DNA from: a virus
Length of the DNA: 39,048 nt
Strand: one strand, 5' to 3'
IMG/VR virus record: IMGVR_UViG_3300043427_003613
Coordinates: 1 to 39,048 of that record
In this document: in pieces, positions 1 through 12,200 of the stretch
How the letters are laid out: every line of letters starts with the position of its first letter
Position numbering within the stretch: the stretch's first letter is position 1
Position numbers and translations under genes: made by a program
The notes under the pieces: model-generated
Databases searched by the model: none
Told to the model about the DNA's origin: nothing
What the model saw: only the letters and a program-made list of their open reading frames with translations

Positions 1-58
1 GTATTCCGATACTTCTCGGAATAAGGCACGGAAAAAATATAGAGGTCAGGGAAAATAA
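1..58 (+). CDS. C-terminal end of an upstream gene (partial)
   Basis: An open frame enters from the left edge, with its first full codon at position 2, and stops at TAA 56-58. It encodes the basic tail YSDTSRNKARKKYRGQGK. The stop shares one base with the next ATG (TAATG), as at other junctions here, which supports a real gene in the same transcription unit. By position it could be a head-completion or baseplate gene of the T4-like module, but 18 residues do not identify it. Confidence 0.6.
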   Translation, partial: YSDTSRNKARKKYRGQGK

Positions 59-654
59 TGTATTTCTCAGAGGCTTCTGATGAGTGGAATTACATTCATA
101 ATGAAGACCTCTGGGTTTACAATAAACTATTTTTAAGTCGGGTTTTGGAGTATAACTGTGGTCCTGCGGGAGTCTCAGTTCCAAAACCCGACTTTTATAT
201 TGTTAGACCCTCTCTGAATCTTATGGGTATGGGGCGTTACTCTCGTATAGAGCACTTGGAGAGTAATACAGAACATCTACATCCCTCTGAGTTCTGGTGT
301 GAAGTATTTGAAGGAGAGCATTTGAGTGTTGATTTTTATAAAAAGCAGTGTTCTTTGGTTGTTAGAGGTTTAAGAAAACCGGATTCACCTCTCTATAAGT
401 GGTCTAAGTGGGAAAAAGTAGAAAGAAAGATAGAATATCCAAGTATTTTGGAGAAATTAATTGGTAATTATGACTGGATTAATTGTGAATTTATTGGAGA
501 TAAACTTATAGAAGTTCATTTTCGTAGAAATTCAGATTTTAAGCATAATAATTCTATTGCTATTCCAATTTGGAAAGAGGATAATCATATAGATAGTGAA
601 TATAGGTATATAAAAGATGAGGACTATCATAGAAAGGGATTTTTAATTAATTAA
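58..654 (+). CDS. Conserved phage protein of unknown function, 198 aa (faint ATP-grasp-like features)
   Basis: The gene starts at an ATG overlapping the upstream stop by one base. A purine-rich AGAGGTCAGGG lies 8-18 nt upstream as a plausible ribosome binding site. The 198-aa product is rich in Trp and Tyr, with no signal peptide or membrane segment. It resembles hypothetical proteins found next to the baseplate genes of marine T4-like phages. The C-terminal stretch WINCEFIGDKLIEVHFRRN (about residues 140-158) has the strand-acid-strand-E-x-N/H-x-R look of an ATP-grasp metal-binding end. That link is an impression from one motif, so no enzymatic role is assigned. The ORF ends inside a 7-bp hairpin. 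Confidence 0.75.
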   Translation: MYFSEASDEWNYIHNEDLWVYNKLFLSRVLEYNCGPAGVSVPKPDFYIVRPSLNLMGMGRYSRIEHLESNTEHLHPSEFWCEVFEGEHLSVDFYKKQCSLVVRGLRKPDSPLYKWSKWEKVERKIEYPSILEKLIGNYDWINCEFIGDKLIEVHFRRNSDFKHNNSIAIPIWKEDNHIDSEYRYIKDEDYHRKGFLIN

Positions 655-693
655 GGGATAGCAACCCCTTAAAAAGTTCTGATTACAAATCAG
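651..693 (+). promoter_or_regulatory. Two tandem RNA hairpins between the 198-aa and 81-aa genes
   Basis: TTAAGGG (651-657) pairs perfectly with CCCTTAA (666-672) across an 8-nt loop and contains the stop codon of the 198-aa gene. CTGATT (679-684) pairs with AATCAG (688-693) across a 3-nt loop. The second 3' arm overlaps the first bases of AGGAG (692-696), the ribosome binding site of the next gene, so this hairpin could dampen its translation. No T-run follows either stem, so an intrinsic terminator is unlikely. Confidence 0.45.
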
Positions 694-703
694 GAGTTTA
701 AAA

Positions 704-949
704 ATGGGAAAATCTTCAGATAGAAATACTGATATTATGATGCAAATGTGGGGCACTAATAAATTAGCAACAGATTATGATTCTATAGATCACAAAAAAA
801 TGCTTCGTGAAATTAATAATGATCTACTTGTTCCCAAGAAGCATGATTTTGCAATTCAAAATGAAATTCATGAAAAGATTCGTAATGATGAAGATTATGA
901 TGATTGGGAGTATGGAACAGAACCACTTTATGAATTTCAAAAACACTGA
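704..949 (+). CDS. Small acidic hypothetical protein, 81 aa
   Basis: The ATG is preceded by AGGAG at 692-696 with 7-nt spacing, a clear start. The 81-aa product is hydrophilic and ends in a cluster of Asp, Glu, Trp and Tyr (about residues 60-76), with no membrane segment or catalytic motif. Its place immediately before gp25 suggests a small structural or assembly protein, but that rests on position only. The stop codon overlaps the late-promoter-like box of gp25. I do not recognise a named family. Confidence 0.7.
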   Translation: MGKSSDRNTDIMMQMWGTNKLATDYDSIDHKKMLREINNDLLVPKKHDFAIQNEIHEKIRNDEDYDDWEYGTEPLYEFQKH

Positions 950-955
950 TAAATA
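948..955 (+). promoter_or_regulatory. Late-promoter-like box (GATAAATA) upstream of gp25
   Basis: GATAAATA matches the NATAAATA late promoter motif of T4-like cyanophages (T4: TATAAATA), which is read with the phage gp55-type sigma factor. It overlaps the TGA stop of the 81-aa gene and ends 20 nt before the gp25 ATG. The match is by eye; the start site is not shown. Confidence 0.55.
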
Positions 956-975
956 ATACAGTTTTTATAGTTTTT

Positions 976-1377
976 ATGCCGTTAGAACGGGTAAGTAAAG
1001 GATTTAAAGACCTTAGTATGTCTTTTCAAGTAAATCCTCTTAACTATGATTTAATTGCACTTAAAAATGAAAGTGCGATTGCCCGTTCTGTTCGAAATTT
1101 AGTACTTACTTATCCAGGAGAACGTTTTTTTAACGAAAATCTCGGATCAAAAGTAAGTCGTTCTCTTTTTGAAAATGTAGATGAGATCTCAGCATCAATT
1201 ATCAAAGACGAGATTGAAAATACTATTCGTAATTATGAGTCTAGAGTTAATTTAATTGAAGTGATTGTTTCACCAAATTATGATAATAATGAATTTAATG
1301 TCACGATAAATTATCGTATTGTGGGAATTGATGTCCTTCCACAGCAGTTATCATTTGCACTTCAGCCAACAAGATAA
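976..1377 (+). CDS. gp25: Baseplate wedge subunit gp25
   Basis: This 133-aa protein is the T4 gp25 / GPW_gp25 family wedge component, which joins gp6 at the inner baseplate and helps start sheath polymerisation. Family features are the N-terminal NPLNYDLIALKNESAIARSV block, then LVLTYPGERFFNENLGS with the PGER and F-NP/NENLGS-type core (about residues 43-58), and a C-terminal beta hairpin ending in the LPQQL region. Length matches T4 gp25 (132 aa). There is no obvious Shine-Dalgarno before the ATG, but a late-promoter box lies just upstream. The stop TAA abuts the gp6 ATG with no gap, suggesting translational coupling. Confidence 0.93.
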   Translation: MPLERVSKGFKDLSMSFQVNPLNYDLIALKNESAIARSVRNLVLTYPGERFFNENLGSKVSRSLFENVDEISASIIKDEIENTIRNYESRVNLIEVIVSPNYDNNEFNVTINYRIVGIDVLPQQLSFALQPTR

Positions 1378-3288
1378 ATGGCACTAGTTAATTTTACTAA
1401 TTTAGACTTCGATCAAATTAAAAGTTCTCTTCGCGAGTATCTTAGAGCGAATTCAAACTTTACTGATTATGATTTTGAAGGATCAAATCTTTCCACTTTA
1501 ATTGATGTTTTAGCATATAATACCTACATTACCTCATATAATGCTAATATGATTAGCAATGAGGTTTTTATCGATAGTGCTACTCTCCGAGAAAACGTTG
1601 TATCGCTAGCAAGGAATATTGGGTATGTTCCCCATTCTCGTGCAGCATCAAGAGCAAACATCTCATTTTTTGTTGATACTACTGGATTTACAACAAAACC
1701 AATTACCTTAACACTTAAAAGTGGTGTTGTTTGTGCAACAAATTCTTCTTTTGGAAGTCAAAGTTTTTCTTTTATTATTCCTCAAGATATTACAGTTCCT
1801 GTTGTTAATGGAATTGCTTTATTTGAAAATATTGATATCTACGAAGGAACATTCATAGTTAATAATTTTACCGTAGATTCAAATAATCCAAACCAAAAAT
1901 TTATTTTAGAAAATGCTAATATTGATGTAAATTCTATTAATGTTTTTGTAAGAGATACACAAGCAAGTTCAATTAGAAGAACTTTTAAATTATCAAAGAA
2001 TTTATTTGATATAACTTCAGAGTCTAAAGTATTCTTTATTCAAGAAATTGAAGACCAAAGATATGAATTAATTTTTGGCGATGGTATTTTTGGCAAAAAA
2101 CTTGAAAATTTAAATTATATTGAAATTTCTTATAATGTAACTAATGGAGAATCTGGAAATGGAGTATCATCTTTTGGATTTAATGGTCGTATTGTTGATA
2201 ATAATGGAAGAATAATTACATCAGGTATTTCTTTAATTACTACAAATTCTTCTTCTCAAAATGGAAGAGAAATTGAATCAGTAGAATCTATTAAAAAGTA
2301 TGCTCCTAGAAAATATGCATCACAAAATCGCGCAGTAACTGCAACTGACTATGAAACCATTATACCAACAATATATCCAGAAGCAGAATCTATTTCAGTT
2401 TTTGGTGGGGAAGATCTAAATCCACCAAAATATGGAAGAGTTTTCATATGCATTAAACCAATTAATGGTCCATTTGTCTCAAATCAAGTTAAAGACAATA
2501 TCGAAAGAGATTTGAGAAAATACTCTGTTGCTGGAATTGTTGCTGAAATTATCGATCTTAAGTATCTGTATATTGAGACTGACACAACAGCATATTATAA
2601 TTCAAACTCTACATTAGATCCCAATAACCTTAAAGATATCATTCTCAGTAACATTAGAAACTATGCCAATTCAAAAGAATTGAATAAGTATGGAGCGAGA
2701 TTTAAATATAGTAAGTATTTAAAAGTAATTGATGATTCCAATATTGCAATAACTTCTAATATAACAAAAATCACAATGAGACGTGATTTAAGGGTTGAAG
2801 CAAATAAATTTGCAGATTATGAAATTTGTTATGGTAATGAGTTTTATATTAAAAACCAAAATGGATATAATATTAAATCTTCTGGATTTAAAATTTCTGG
2901 TATTAGTGACACATTGTATATTTCGGATCTTCCGAACTCAGATGGTTTAACTGGAAGTATATTCTTTTTTAAATTACCTTCAGCATCACAACCAGTAATT
3001 GTAAAAAGAAATGTTGGAAAAATTGATTATGTGAAAGGTGAAATTCTATTATTCCCGGTAAATATAAATTCAACATCAAAAACCTCATTTAATCAACCAA
3101 TTATTCAAATTTCGGTTATTCCAAAATCAAATGATGTAATTGGATTACAGGATTTGTATTTGCAACTAGATATTAATAATAGTGTGTTAAATATGTTATC
3201 TGATGAAATTTCTTCTGGTTCAGATATTTCTGGATCAACATATAAAATTACATCAAGCTACACCAACGGAGACCTTGTAAGAATATAA
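1378..3288 (+). CDS. gp6: Baseplate wedge subunit gp6
   Basis: The 636-aa product matches T4 gp6 (660 aa), the baseplate-J-like wedge protein that forms the inner ring around the hub. Visible features are the N-terminal helical region with AYNTYITSYNANMISNEVFI (about residues 46-65), then LRENVVSLARNIGY, and the baseplate-J core APRKYASQNRAVTATDYETI (about residues 308-327). The order gp25-gp6 is the usual one in marine T4-like phages. The ATG follows the gp25 stop directly with no independent ribosome binding site. A gap of only 4 nt separates it from the giant gene downstream. Confidence 0.93.
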   Translation: MALVNFTNLDFDQIKSSLREYLRANSNFTDYDFEGSNLSTLIDVLAYNTYITSYNANMISNEVFIDSATLRENVVSLARNIGYVPHSRAASRANISFFVDTTGFTTKPITLTLKSGVVCATNSSFGSQSFSFIIPQDITVPVVNGIALFENIDIYEGTFIVNNFTVDSNNPNQKFILENANIDVNSINVFVRDTQASSIRRTFKLSKNLFDITSESKVFFIQEIEDQRYELIFGDGIFGKKLENLNYIEISYNVTNGESGNGVSSFGFNGRIVDNNGRIITSGISLITTNSSSQNGREIESVESIKKYAPRKYASQNRAVTATDYETIIPTIYPEAESISVFGGEDLNPPKYGRVFICIKPINGPFVSNQVKDNIERDLRKYSVAGIVAEIIDLKYLYIETDTTAYYNSNSTLDPNNLKDIILSNIRNYANSKELNKYGARFKYSKYLKVIDDSNIAITSNITKITMRRDLRVEANKFADYEICYGNEFYIKNQNGYNIKSSGFKISGISDTLYISDLPNSDGLTGSIFFFKLPSASQPVIVKRNVGKIDYVKGEILLFPVNINSTSKTSFNQPIIQISVIPKSNDVIGLQDLYLQLDINNSVLNMLSDEISSGSDISGSTYKITSSYTNGDLVRI

Positions 3289-3292
3289 TAAA

Positions 3293-6200
3293 ATGACAGA
3301 AACCAGAATCAAAATCAGTTCAATTGTCGATAATCAACTTCCTCAATTTGTTAGAGAAGAATTTCCTTTAGTATCAGAATTTTTATCCCAATATTATACC
3401 TCTTTGGAGAATCAAGGGGGAACTAGTGATATACTTCAAAATATTGATCAATATATTAAAGTTGACAATCTAACAAATTTAATTGATTCTACAAATTTAA
3501 GTTCTGATGTAACTTTTTTTGATTCGACTATTAATGTAATATCAACAGCAGGATTTCCAGATTCTTATGGTCTCCTGTTAATAGATTCTGAAATAATTAC
3601 ATATACGTCAAAGACCTCTACAAGTTTTGAGGGATGTGTTCGTGGATTTAGTGGAATCACATCATATGAAGTAAAAGATGAATTAATTTTTTCAGAAAGT
3701 GAATCGGAAGACCATTCTTCAGGGTCAATTGTTACTAATCTAAGTATTCTTTTTTTAAAGGAATTTTTAAATAAAGTTAAAAAACAAATTACTCCAGGAT
3801 TTGAAAATAGAGAGTTATATTCAGAATTAAACGAAAGACTTTTTATTAAACAGTCAATTGATTTTTATTCATCAAAGGGAACCGATAGTTCCTTTAAAAT
3901 TTTATTTGCTGCATTATATGGTCAAAATGTTGAAATTATTCGTCCTAGAGATTATTTAATTCAACCATCTGATGCTCAATATAGAATTACTTTGGATTTA
4001 GTTGTAGAAGCAATTGAAGGAAATCCAGAAGATCTTGTTAATGCAACATTATATCAAGACAAAACAGATTTTATAGATGCTGCACAAGGAACTATTACAA
4101 AAGTCGAAAAAATTAGAAGAGATAATAAAAATTATTATGTAATTAGTTTAGATTCTGGTTATGATAAGGATATTGAATCTATTGGATCAGTTTATGGTAA
4201 ATTTACGATTCACCCAAAAACAAAAGTAACTTCAACAATATTATCAGGTTCAAATACTATAGAAGTAGATTCTACGGTTGCATTTCCTAATAGAAATGGT
4301 AATCTAATTGTTGATTTAGAAAATGGTACTACTTTAAACCTTACATATACTTCAAAAACCTTAAATCAATTTTTAGGATGTTTTGGAATTACTCAAGATA
4401 TTCCAAAATCTTCTGAAATAAAATTTGATTCTTTTGCTTCATCAAAAGATAAAAATATAAAAGTTCGTATTTTAGGGGTCCTCTCAGAATTTAAAATACC
4501 AGAAAGAACACGTTTTTACTCTAAAGGCGATTTAATTAAGATTAAAACTTTGGGAATAGATTCAAAAGATACAAAATCAAATAATTGGTTTTTTAATATT
4601 CCAGTAAAATATGATGTTCAATCTATTTTAATAGAAGATTTTCCAAATGATTCAAATTCATCATCATCAGTATTGTATCGAATTAATACATATGATGATA
4701 ATTTTCTAAGGATTGGTGATTATGTCACGTTAATTTCATCTTCAGGGGGTGAAAAATTTGGATATATTTCATCTATTATTAATAAAAAATCTTTCAGTAT
4801 TAATTTTGGATCAAGAAAAGAGTTTGGAAGTCAATTGAATATCAATTCAATTTATACTATTGAAAAAAATATATCTAAAGTTTTAATTAAAGATTATCCC
4901 TCCGTTGAACAGTATACTGCAAATGTTCAAAATGTATATTTGGATAATGAAGGTTCTTTATATGTTGCAGCACCTTCACTTCCAAATTATTTAAATAGAA
5001 ATATAAAAATTAATGATCAATCAGTAACATTTAGTGGCACTTTTAGTGGTACAACATTGAATATTGGTATTCATGGATTTTATACAGGAGATTCTATTGT
5101 ATATAAACCATCCCCAAATAATAATTTAGGTATATCTACTGGGGTATACTTTATCAAAAAAGTAAGCGACACTGAAATAAAACTATCAAGAAGTAAAGAT
5201 AATATTTTTTATGAAAAGTTTATCACGGTAAATGGCACAGTAACTAATGCTAAGTTTGAATTAGTAGAATTTACATATAGAGATTTAAGTACTCAACTTT
5301 TAGATTCCCAAAAACTTATCAGAAAAATTTCATTACCAGAAGTTGACGGTAAGATTTATGAAACCGAACCTGGACTTACTGGAATTTTTGTTAATGGTAT
5401 AGAATTATTAAATTATAAATCTAAAGATAATGTTTACTATGGTCCAATCCAAGAAATTATCCCAACTGCGCCTGGGTCAGATTATGATGTAATTAATCCA
5501 CCAATATTAACAATCAGCGATCCAATAGGATCTGGTGCGAATGCTCATTGCTCAGTAATTGGAAATCTTAAAAGAATTGAGATTATAGATCCAGGATTTG
5601 ATTATATCGAAGAACCAACGATTGAGATTACTGGGGGAAATGGATTTGGTGCTTCCGCGAAGGCAAATTTAGTCAGTTTCGATCATGAGGTTTCTTTTAA
5701 TTCGCAAAGTTCTTCGGGATTGGTAAAATTAAATCCTATTAATACTATTGAATTTTATAATTATCACAAATTTCGTAATGCTGAAGAAATAATTTATATC
5801 ACTGATGGACAAAATGGAATAAGTGGATTAACTACTAATTCATCTTATTTTGTGTCTATTCAGGATGCTTATACTGTAAAGTTGCATAATTCATTTTCAG
5901 ATGCTGTTTCTGGTATTAATACTATTTCATTGACATCATATGGAATAGGAAATCAATCATTCAGATGTAAAAATAAAAAGAAAAAGATAGGATCAATTGC
6001 AATAGAAAATGGTGGATCTAATTATCAAAATAAACTAACTACAACTAATGTAAGTGGCATTAATACTGCATTAGATACTATTAATATTAAAAGTCACGGA
6101 TATCAAAGTGGTGAGATAATTACCTATAATTCAACCGAATCTTCTATTGGAGGATTATCATCATCTACTTCTTATTACGTTACTAAGATAACTGATGATA

Positions 6201-9200
6201 GTTTTAAATTATCATCATTAGGAATTGGAACTATAGGGGTTAGTACATCTTTTTATTATGATACTAAACAATACGTTGATTTAACTTCACTTGGTTCTGG
6301 AATTCATAAGTTTAATTATCCAGAAATCAAAGTATCAGTTAAAGGTAGAATTGGAGTTTCTACTTTAACAAATCAGAATTTTGATGCTATTATTCAACCG
6401 ATTTTTAGAGGTGAGATTCAATCTGTATCTATAGAGAATGGTGGTTCTAAGTATGGATCCCAAGAAATTATTAATTATAATAGACAACCATCATTTACGT
6501 TAAATTCTGGATCTGGTATTGAACTTACTCCAATCGTTTCAAATGGACAAATTGTTGATGTAATTATTAACAAATCTGGAAGTAATTATAATTCTATTCC
6601 TAATCTTGAAGTTGTTGGTGATGGAACTGGTGCAATTTTAACACCTATAATATTAAATGGATCTTTGATTGAAGTGAAGATAATTTATGGAGGAATAGAC
6701 TATACTCAAGATAGTACATCTATTATTGCTACTTCTTCGGGTACTGGATCTAAGTTTGAATGCAATATTAAATCTTGGAAAATTGATTTAGTAAAGAGGT
6801 TAATATACAATTCTAAACTATTTGAAGATGAGGGTATTTTAACCAAAGGATTGAATAGTGATTATGGACTAGAATATTCACATGCGTATGCATCAAGATC
6901 ATTAAGAGCATCTGTTCAAGCAACAAGCTTTAGAGATGGGAATCAAGTTTATATTCCTGATCTTGAAAATGATATTGAAGAAAATCCAAGTCATTCTCCA
7001 ATTATTGGATGGGCATATGATGGAAATCCAATTTATGGACCTTATGGATATTCATCAAAAACTGGTGGATCGGTAAAATCTTTAGTTTCTAGTTATAAAC
7101 GAATTATAACCCCAGATAGACCTGGAGGATCCGGAGAATCATTATATCCATGGGGATTTTTTGTAGATGATTATGAATATGTTGGTGATGGAGATCTTGA
7201 TGAGCATAATGGAAGATTTGGAGTAACTCCTGAATATCCAAATGGTGTTTATGCTTATTTTGCAACTCTGGAGCAATCTGATAAAACGCCAAGTTTTCCT
7301 TATATTATAGGACCATCTTATAAATCAAAACCAATAGATTTTAATTTTAGAACTGACTCAAATCAAGATTTTATTGATATTAATATGACCGGATGGAAGA
7401 GAAATACAACTCCATATGGTCTTTTAAATGAAAAAACTTATTATGAATTTCTTACAGATTCAAATAAAATTAAACCTCAAATTTCTATAGTTAAAAATGT
7501 ATTAAAAGGTACTGTAGATTCTATTGGAATTGTCACAGGAGGAAAAGATTATGAAGTTGGTGATCAAATAATATTTAATAGCGAAAACCAATTAATTACA
7601 GGAGCAAAATCTAGTGTTTCTTTAGTTAAAGGAAAATTAATATCTCAAATTAATGCCGAAATATCTTCTTTTAACGACGTTATTTTATATCCAAGTGGAA
7701 GAACTGGTAAATTTATTGGATTTACTACGACTCCTCATAATTATAAGAATAATGATTTAGTAACATTTACTGGTAAATTTGACTATAAAAAATCCTCAAC
7801 TATAAATGTAAATTCCAATATTCTTACGCTAATTTCTGGCGTAGGATCTACACAATATACGGGAATAGTGACTTATTTCAATGTAAGTGGTAATTTAAAT
7901 TATCCATACATTAGAGAAAATGATGTCTATCAAATAGGTAATGAACAAATAAAAATTCTAAACGTAGAACCAAATTTATCAAGAATTAGAGTTCTTCGAA
8001 ATCAAAATGGTATAGTTGGACTTACAAGCTACTCTGTAGGTACTGAAATTATTGAAAAACCAAAAAGATTTTCAATTAATTTAGGAATTTCTACAACATA
8101 TAACTTTAATATTAATAAAGAATTGTATTTTAATCCAATAGAATCTGTTGGACTTGGTACATCTTTTGGTGTTGGTATTGTAAGTACCATTTATTTTTCA
8201 AATCCCGGATTTGGTATTACACAAATTTCTATTCCAACACAATCAATTTATTTACCCAATCATAATTTATCTACTGGGGATTCTTTGATTTATTCATCTA
8301 ATGGAGGAACAGGAATTTCAGTTTCTACTGATAGAAATTATACTTTTGAACTCCAAAATAATTCATTATTATATGTTGCAAAAATTTCAAATGATTTAAT
8401 TGGCATTTCTACAGTTAAAGTTGGATTGGGATCAACTGGATCTTTTAATAATTTAGATTCTACTGAAGGTGGAATATTGTATTTCACTTCAGTAGGAGTT
8501 GGAGATACTCATAGTTTTAAGACAAATTATGAAAATACTTTAGTAGGATCAATTTCTAAAAATACTGTTACAGTATCAACTGCAGAAACTCATGGACTTT
8601 CTGTGTCTGATAGTGTAATTATTAATGTAAATGTAGGAATAAGTACTACCTTTGTTGTAAAATATGATGATTATAATAGAAGAATATTGATTAATTCTAG
8701 AACATTTTCCTCTATTGATATTAGTAACAATATAATTACAATTAATGACCATAATTATTATACTGGACAAAAAATTGTATATACTTCAAATACACCAGCA
8801 ATTGGATTAACAAATAATAATTTTTATTATGTAATCGTTGTAGATGAAAATACTTTTAGATTATCTAATAGTTATTATGGTGCAACTAAAAATGATCCAG
8901 AAATAATTGATATTTTATCTTCCACTTCTGGAACTATTTCACCAATTAATCCACCACTTCAAATAATTAAAAATCAACAAATTACTTTTGATCTTTCTGA
9001 TTCTTCACTTTCTTTTATTAGTAATGCAAGATCATACTCTGCATTTGAATTTAAACTTTATACTGATAATAAATTTACTCAAGTATTTGATACTACTCAA
9101 ACTTCAAATAGATTTGAAGTTTCTCAAGTTGGAAGAGTTGGAATTGATTCGACTGCAAAATTAAGTATATTAATTAATGACCAAATCCCAAACAATTTAT

Positions 9201-12200
9201 ATTATAATTTAGTACCAATTAATTTAGATTTAAATTCACAAGTCAAGCAAGAAATTGTTAATGATAATGAGGTTATTTCTTCAAACCAAATTTCAATAGT
9301 TGAAAGTGAATATAATGGAAGACATACCATTGTAGGAGTTGGATCAACATATTTTCAGTTCAATATTTTAGAAAAACCTAAATTTCAAACTCTTACTTCA
9401 AATTCCAATAACCTTGAGTATTTTACAGATACTTTAGGAATTAAAGGTGAGATTCAAGAAATAGTAATCTCAAATAAAGGAAATTACGATTCTCTACCTG
9501 TTGTCAATTCTATAATATCAAAATCTGGTTCCGAATCAGTTATAGTTCCTATATCAGATTCAATAGGAAGAGTTTCGTCAACAGAAATACAAGACATTGG
9601 CTTTGAATATTCTGCCGATTATAGTGTAAGACCTATTGCAAAGTTTCCGGATATTTTGAGACTTAATCCATTATCAACTTTTGACAGGATTGGTATCACT
9701 TCATTTGGAAAAAACTATACTATTGCACCGGATCTTATTGTAATTGATGGATTAACTAATAAAGTAATTGAAGATGTAAATTTACTGTATTCTATTGGTG
9801 ATAAAACTGTAACTATTCGTAAAAATACATATGAGTTAAGCGATGTTACACCTAAGATTATTCCTATAAACAATCCCAATGGAATAAAAATTAAAAATAT
9901 AGTATTTGATAATATAACAAAGGATGTAACTGTAACTTTGGGTGCAAGTTTTAGTGACCCCGAAGATTATCCATTTTTTATTGGAAGTAATGTATTAATT
10001 GAAGGCGTGAGCGTAGGAGTTGGATCAACTGGTAGAGGGTATAATTCTTCAAACTATAATTATACACTATTTACTTTAACTGGCATCGATCCAAATATTG
10101 GTGGAGCTATCGGTGTTGTAACTTTTAATATGTCTTCTTACCTAAGAGAAGACGAAATACCAGGAACATTTAATAGTTTTAACTCTTCAGGTAGAATAGT
10201 TCCAGAATCTTATTTTCCAATTTTCAATCCTATACTTAAGAAAAACAATTTCTACAAAGGAGAAATTGTTTATTCAGCGACAGCAACTGGTAATGTTGAA
10301 AATTGGGATCCTAATCAACAATATCTTAAGGTATCTACTATAGATGAGTTTGATATTAATCAAACAGTTAGAGGAAAAACTTCAGGTTCTGTAGGCATTA
10401 TTAATGAAATTATTGGATTTGAATCTGATTATAAGGTTAATTCATATTCTCAAATTAGAAAAGGTTGGAATCGTGAAACAGGATTTTTAAATAATGATTT
10501 TCAAAGAGTTCATGATAATGACTATTATCAATATTTTTCTTATGAATTAAAATCTAAAATTGATCTAAACACATGGGATAATTCAGTAAGTGCTTTAAAT
10601 CATACTGCAGGATTTAAAAAGTTTGGCAATTTAATCATTGAATCAACACAACTAAATGGGGGCATTTCTACAGATCAAAATCAAGGAGATTTTACTGGTA
10701 TTTCAGATTTATCTTCTTTTGTAAGTTTAAACTGTGTATATGATTTTGATTTAGTGCGAGAAAATAATCTGTATATAGATCAAGATATTAAATCAGATGA
10801 AATAATATTTAATTCTGCTATTATTCAAGATTATATTGAATCGATCGGAAATCGAGTATTAATGATTGATAATATTTCAGATCAATTTAATAGTAATCCA
10901 CGACCAACTGATTTTAGCGTTGTAGATTCTTTTAAATTAAATGAATTTAGATCAAAAAAATATATTTCATTTGTTATGGATAAAAGATTTACCAATGAAT
11001 GTGAACTAGGTTTAATTTCTTTAATTCATGATAATTCTTTTGGATTTTTGAACCAATATGGGTCAATTTCACCATTTAATACTCTTGGATTTTTTGATTT
11101 TAATATTTCGGGAACAGATGGAAATTTATTATATTATCCAGTTAAATCAAAATATGATAATTATCATATTGAATTATTTTCTTTCTCACTAAATGATATA
11201 AGTAGTGGAATTGGAACTGTAAATTTAGGCGATTCTGTTTGTATTAATACAAACACTAATATTATTCCTCAGGGAACCATTTCGCCAATAGGTGTAGTAG
11301 GAATAGCGTCTACATATAGATCTGCAAAAGTTCTTGTTCAAATTGGGGCAACTGATTCTTCATATTTTGAATATGATGAAATCACTTATATTCATGATAA
11401 TAATAATGTTTATTTTATTGATTATGGGCAACTTTCTACAGATAATTTTGGATATAATTCATCTTCTGGAATTGGAACATATGATGCTTACTTATCTGGT
11501 TCAAATGTCCAAATCGATTTAATTCCTAATTTTGAAACCTCAGTTGATTATGTTATTAATACTTTTAATGTATCATTAGGAAATTCGAGCGTTTCTGGTA
11601 TTGGCACTGAAATAATTGAAGGAAGTTCAATAAATTCTTCTTCAGTTAGTATTGCATCTTCAAGTTTTCCAGTTTCGAATGTAATTGCAACATATTCTAC
11701 TCTATCAATAAGCTCCAAAAATTATAACTCTTCATACTCAATTATTAGTATTGAAGATAAAACTAATTTAAATTATCAAGTTTCTGAATTTTTAACGGTA
11801 TTAAGTGATTCAAATTGTTACACTACTGAATTTGGAATTGTCCAAACAGGTTCTTCTCTTGGTATTATAACTGCAGGACTTTCTGGATTAGATGTAAATA
11901 TTTACTTTACACCAATTGAAAATATTGATGTTGATGTTAAAGTATTTAAGGTTGATGTTGGATTAGATCCTGATTCTGGAGAAATTTCATTACTAAATGG
12001 GTCTTTAAATTATGATTATGGCAGTTATACTGGATCTTATAATGATGTTAAAAAAGAGTTTAATTTAACTCATAAAAATATACCAATTTTCCAAAGAAAC
12101 TTTGATGGCAGTAATTCAAATATTGTAAATATTGAAAATAATACAATATCGATTGAAAACCATTTTTATATTACTGGAGAAGAAATTGAATATTCTTATC

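Noticed and set aside
651-700. tRNA-like pair of arms (a D-arm-like and an anticodon-arm-like hairpin)
   Set aside because: There is no acceptor stem, no TpsiC arm and no CCA or suitable length; the implied anticodon ACA is not credible. The hairpins are better seen as mRNA structures.
1373-1380. GATAAATG at the gp25/gp6 junction as a late promoter
   Set aside because: It has one mismatch, and it contains the gp25 stop and gp6 ATG, leaving no room for a leader; gp6 is better explained by coupling to gp25. The similar GATAAATG near 24613 is rejected for the same reason.
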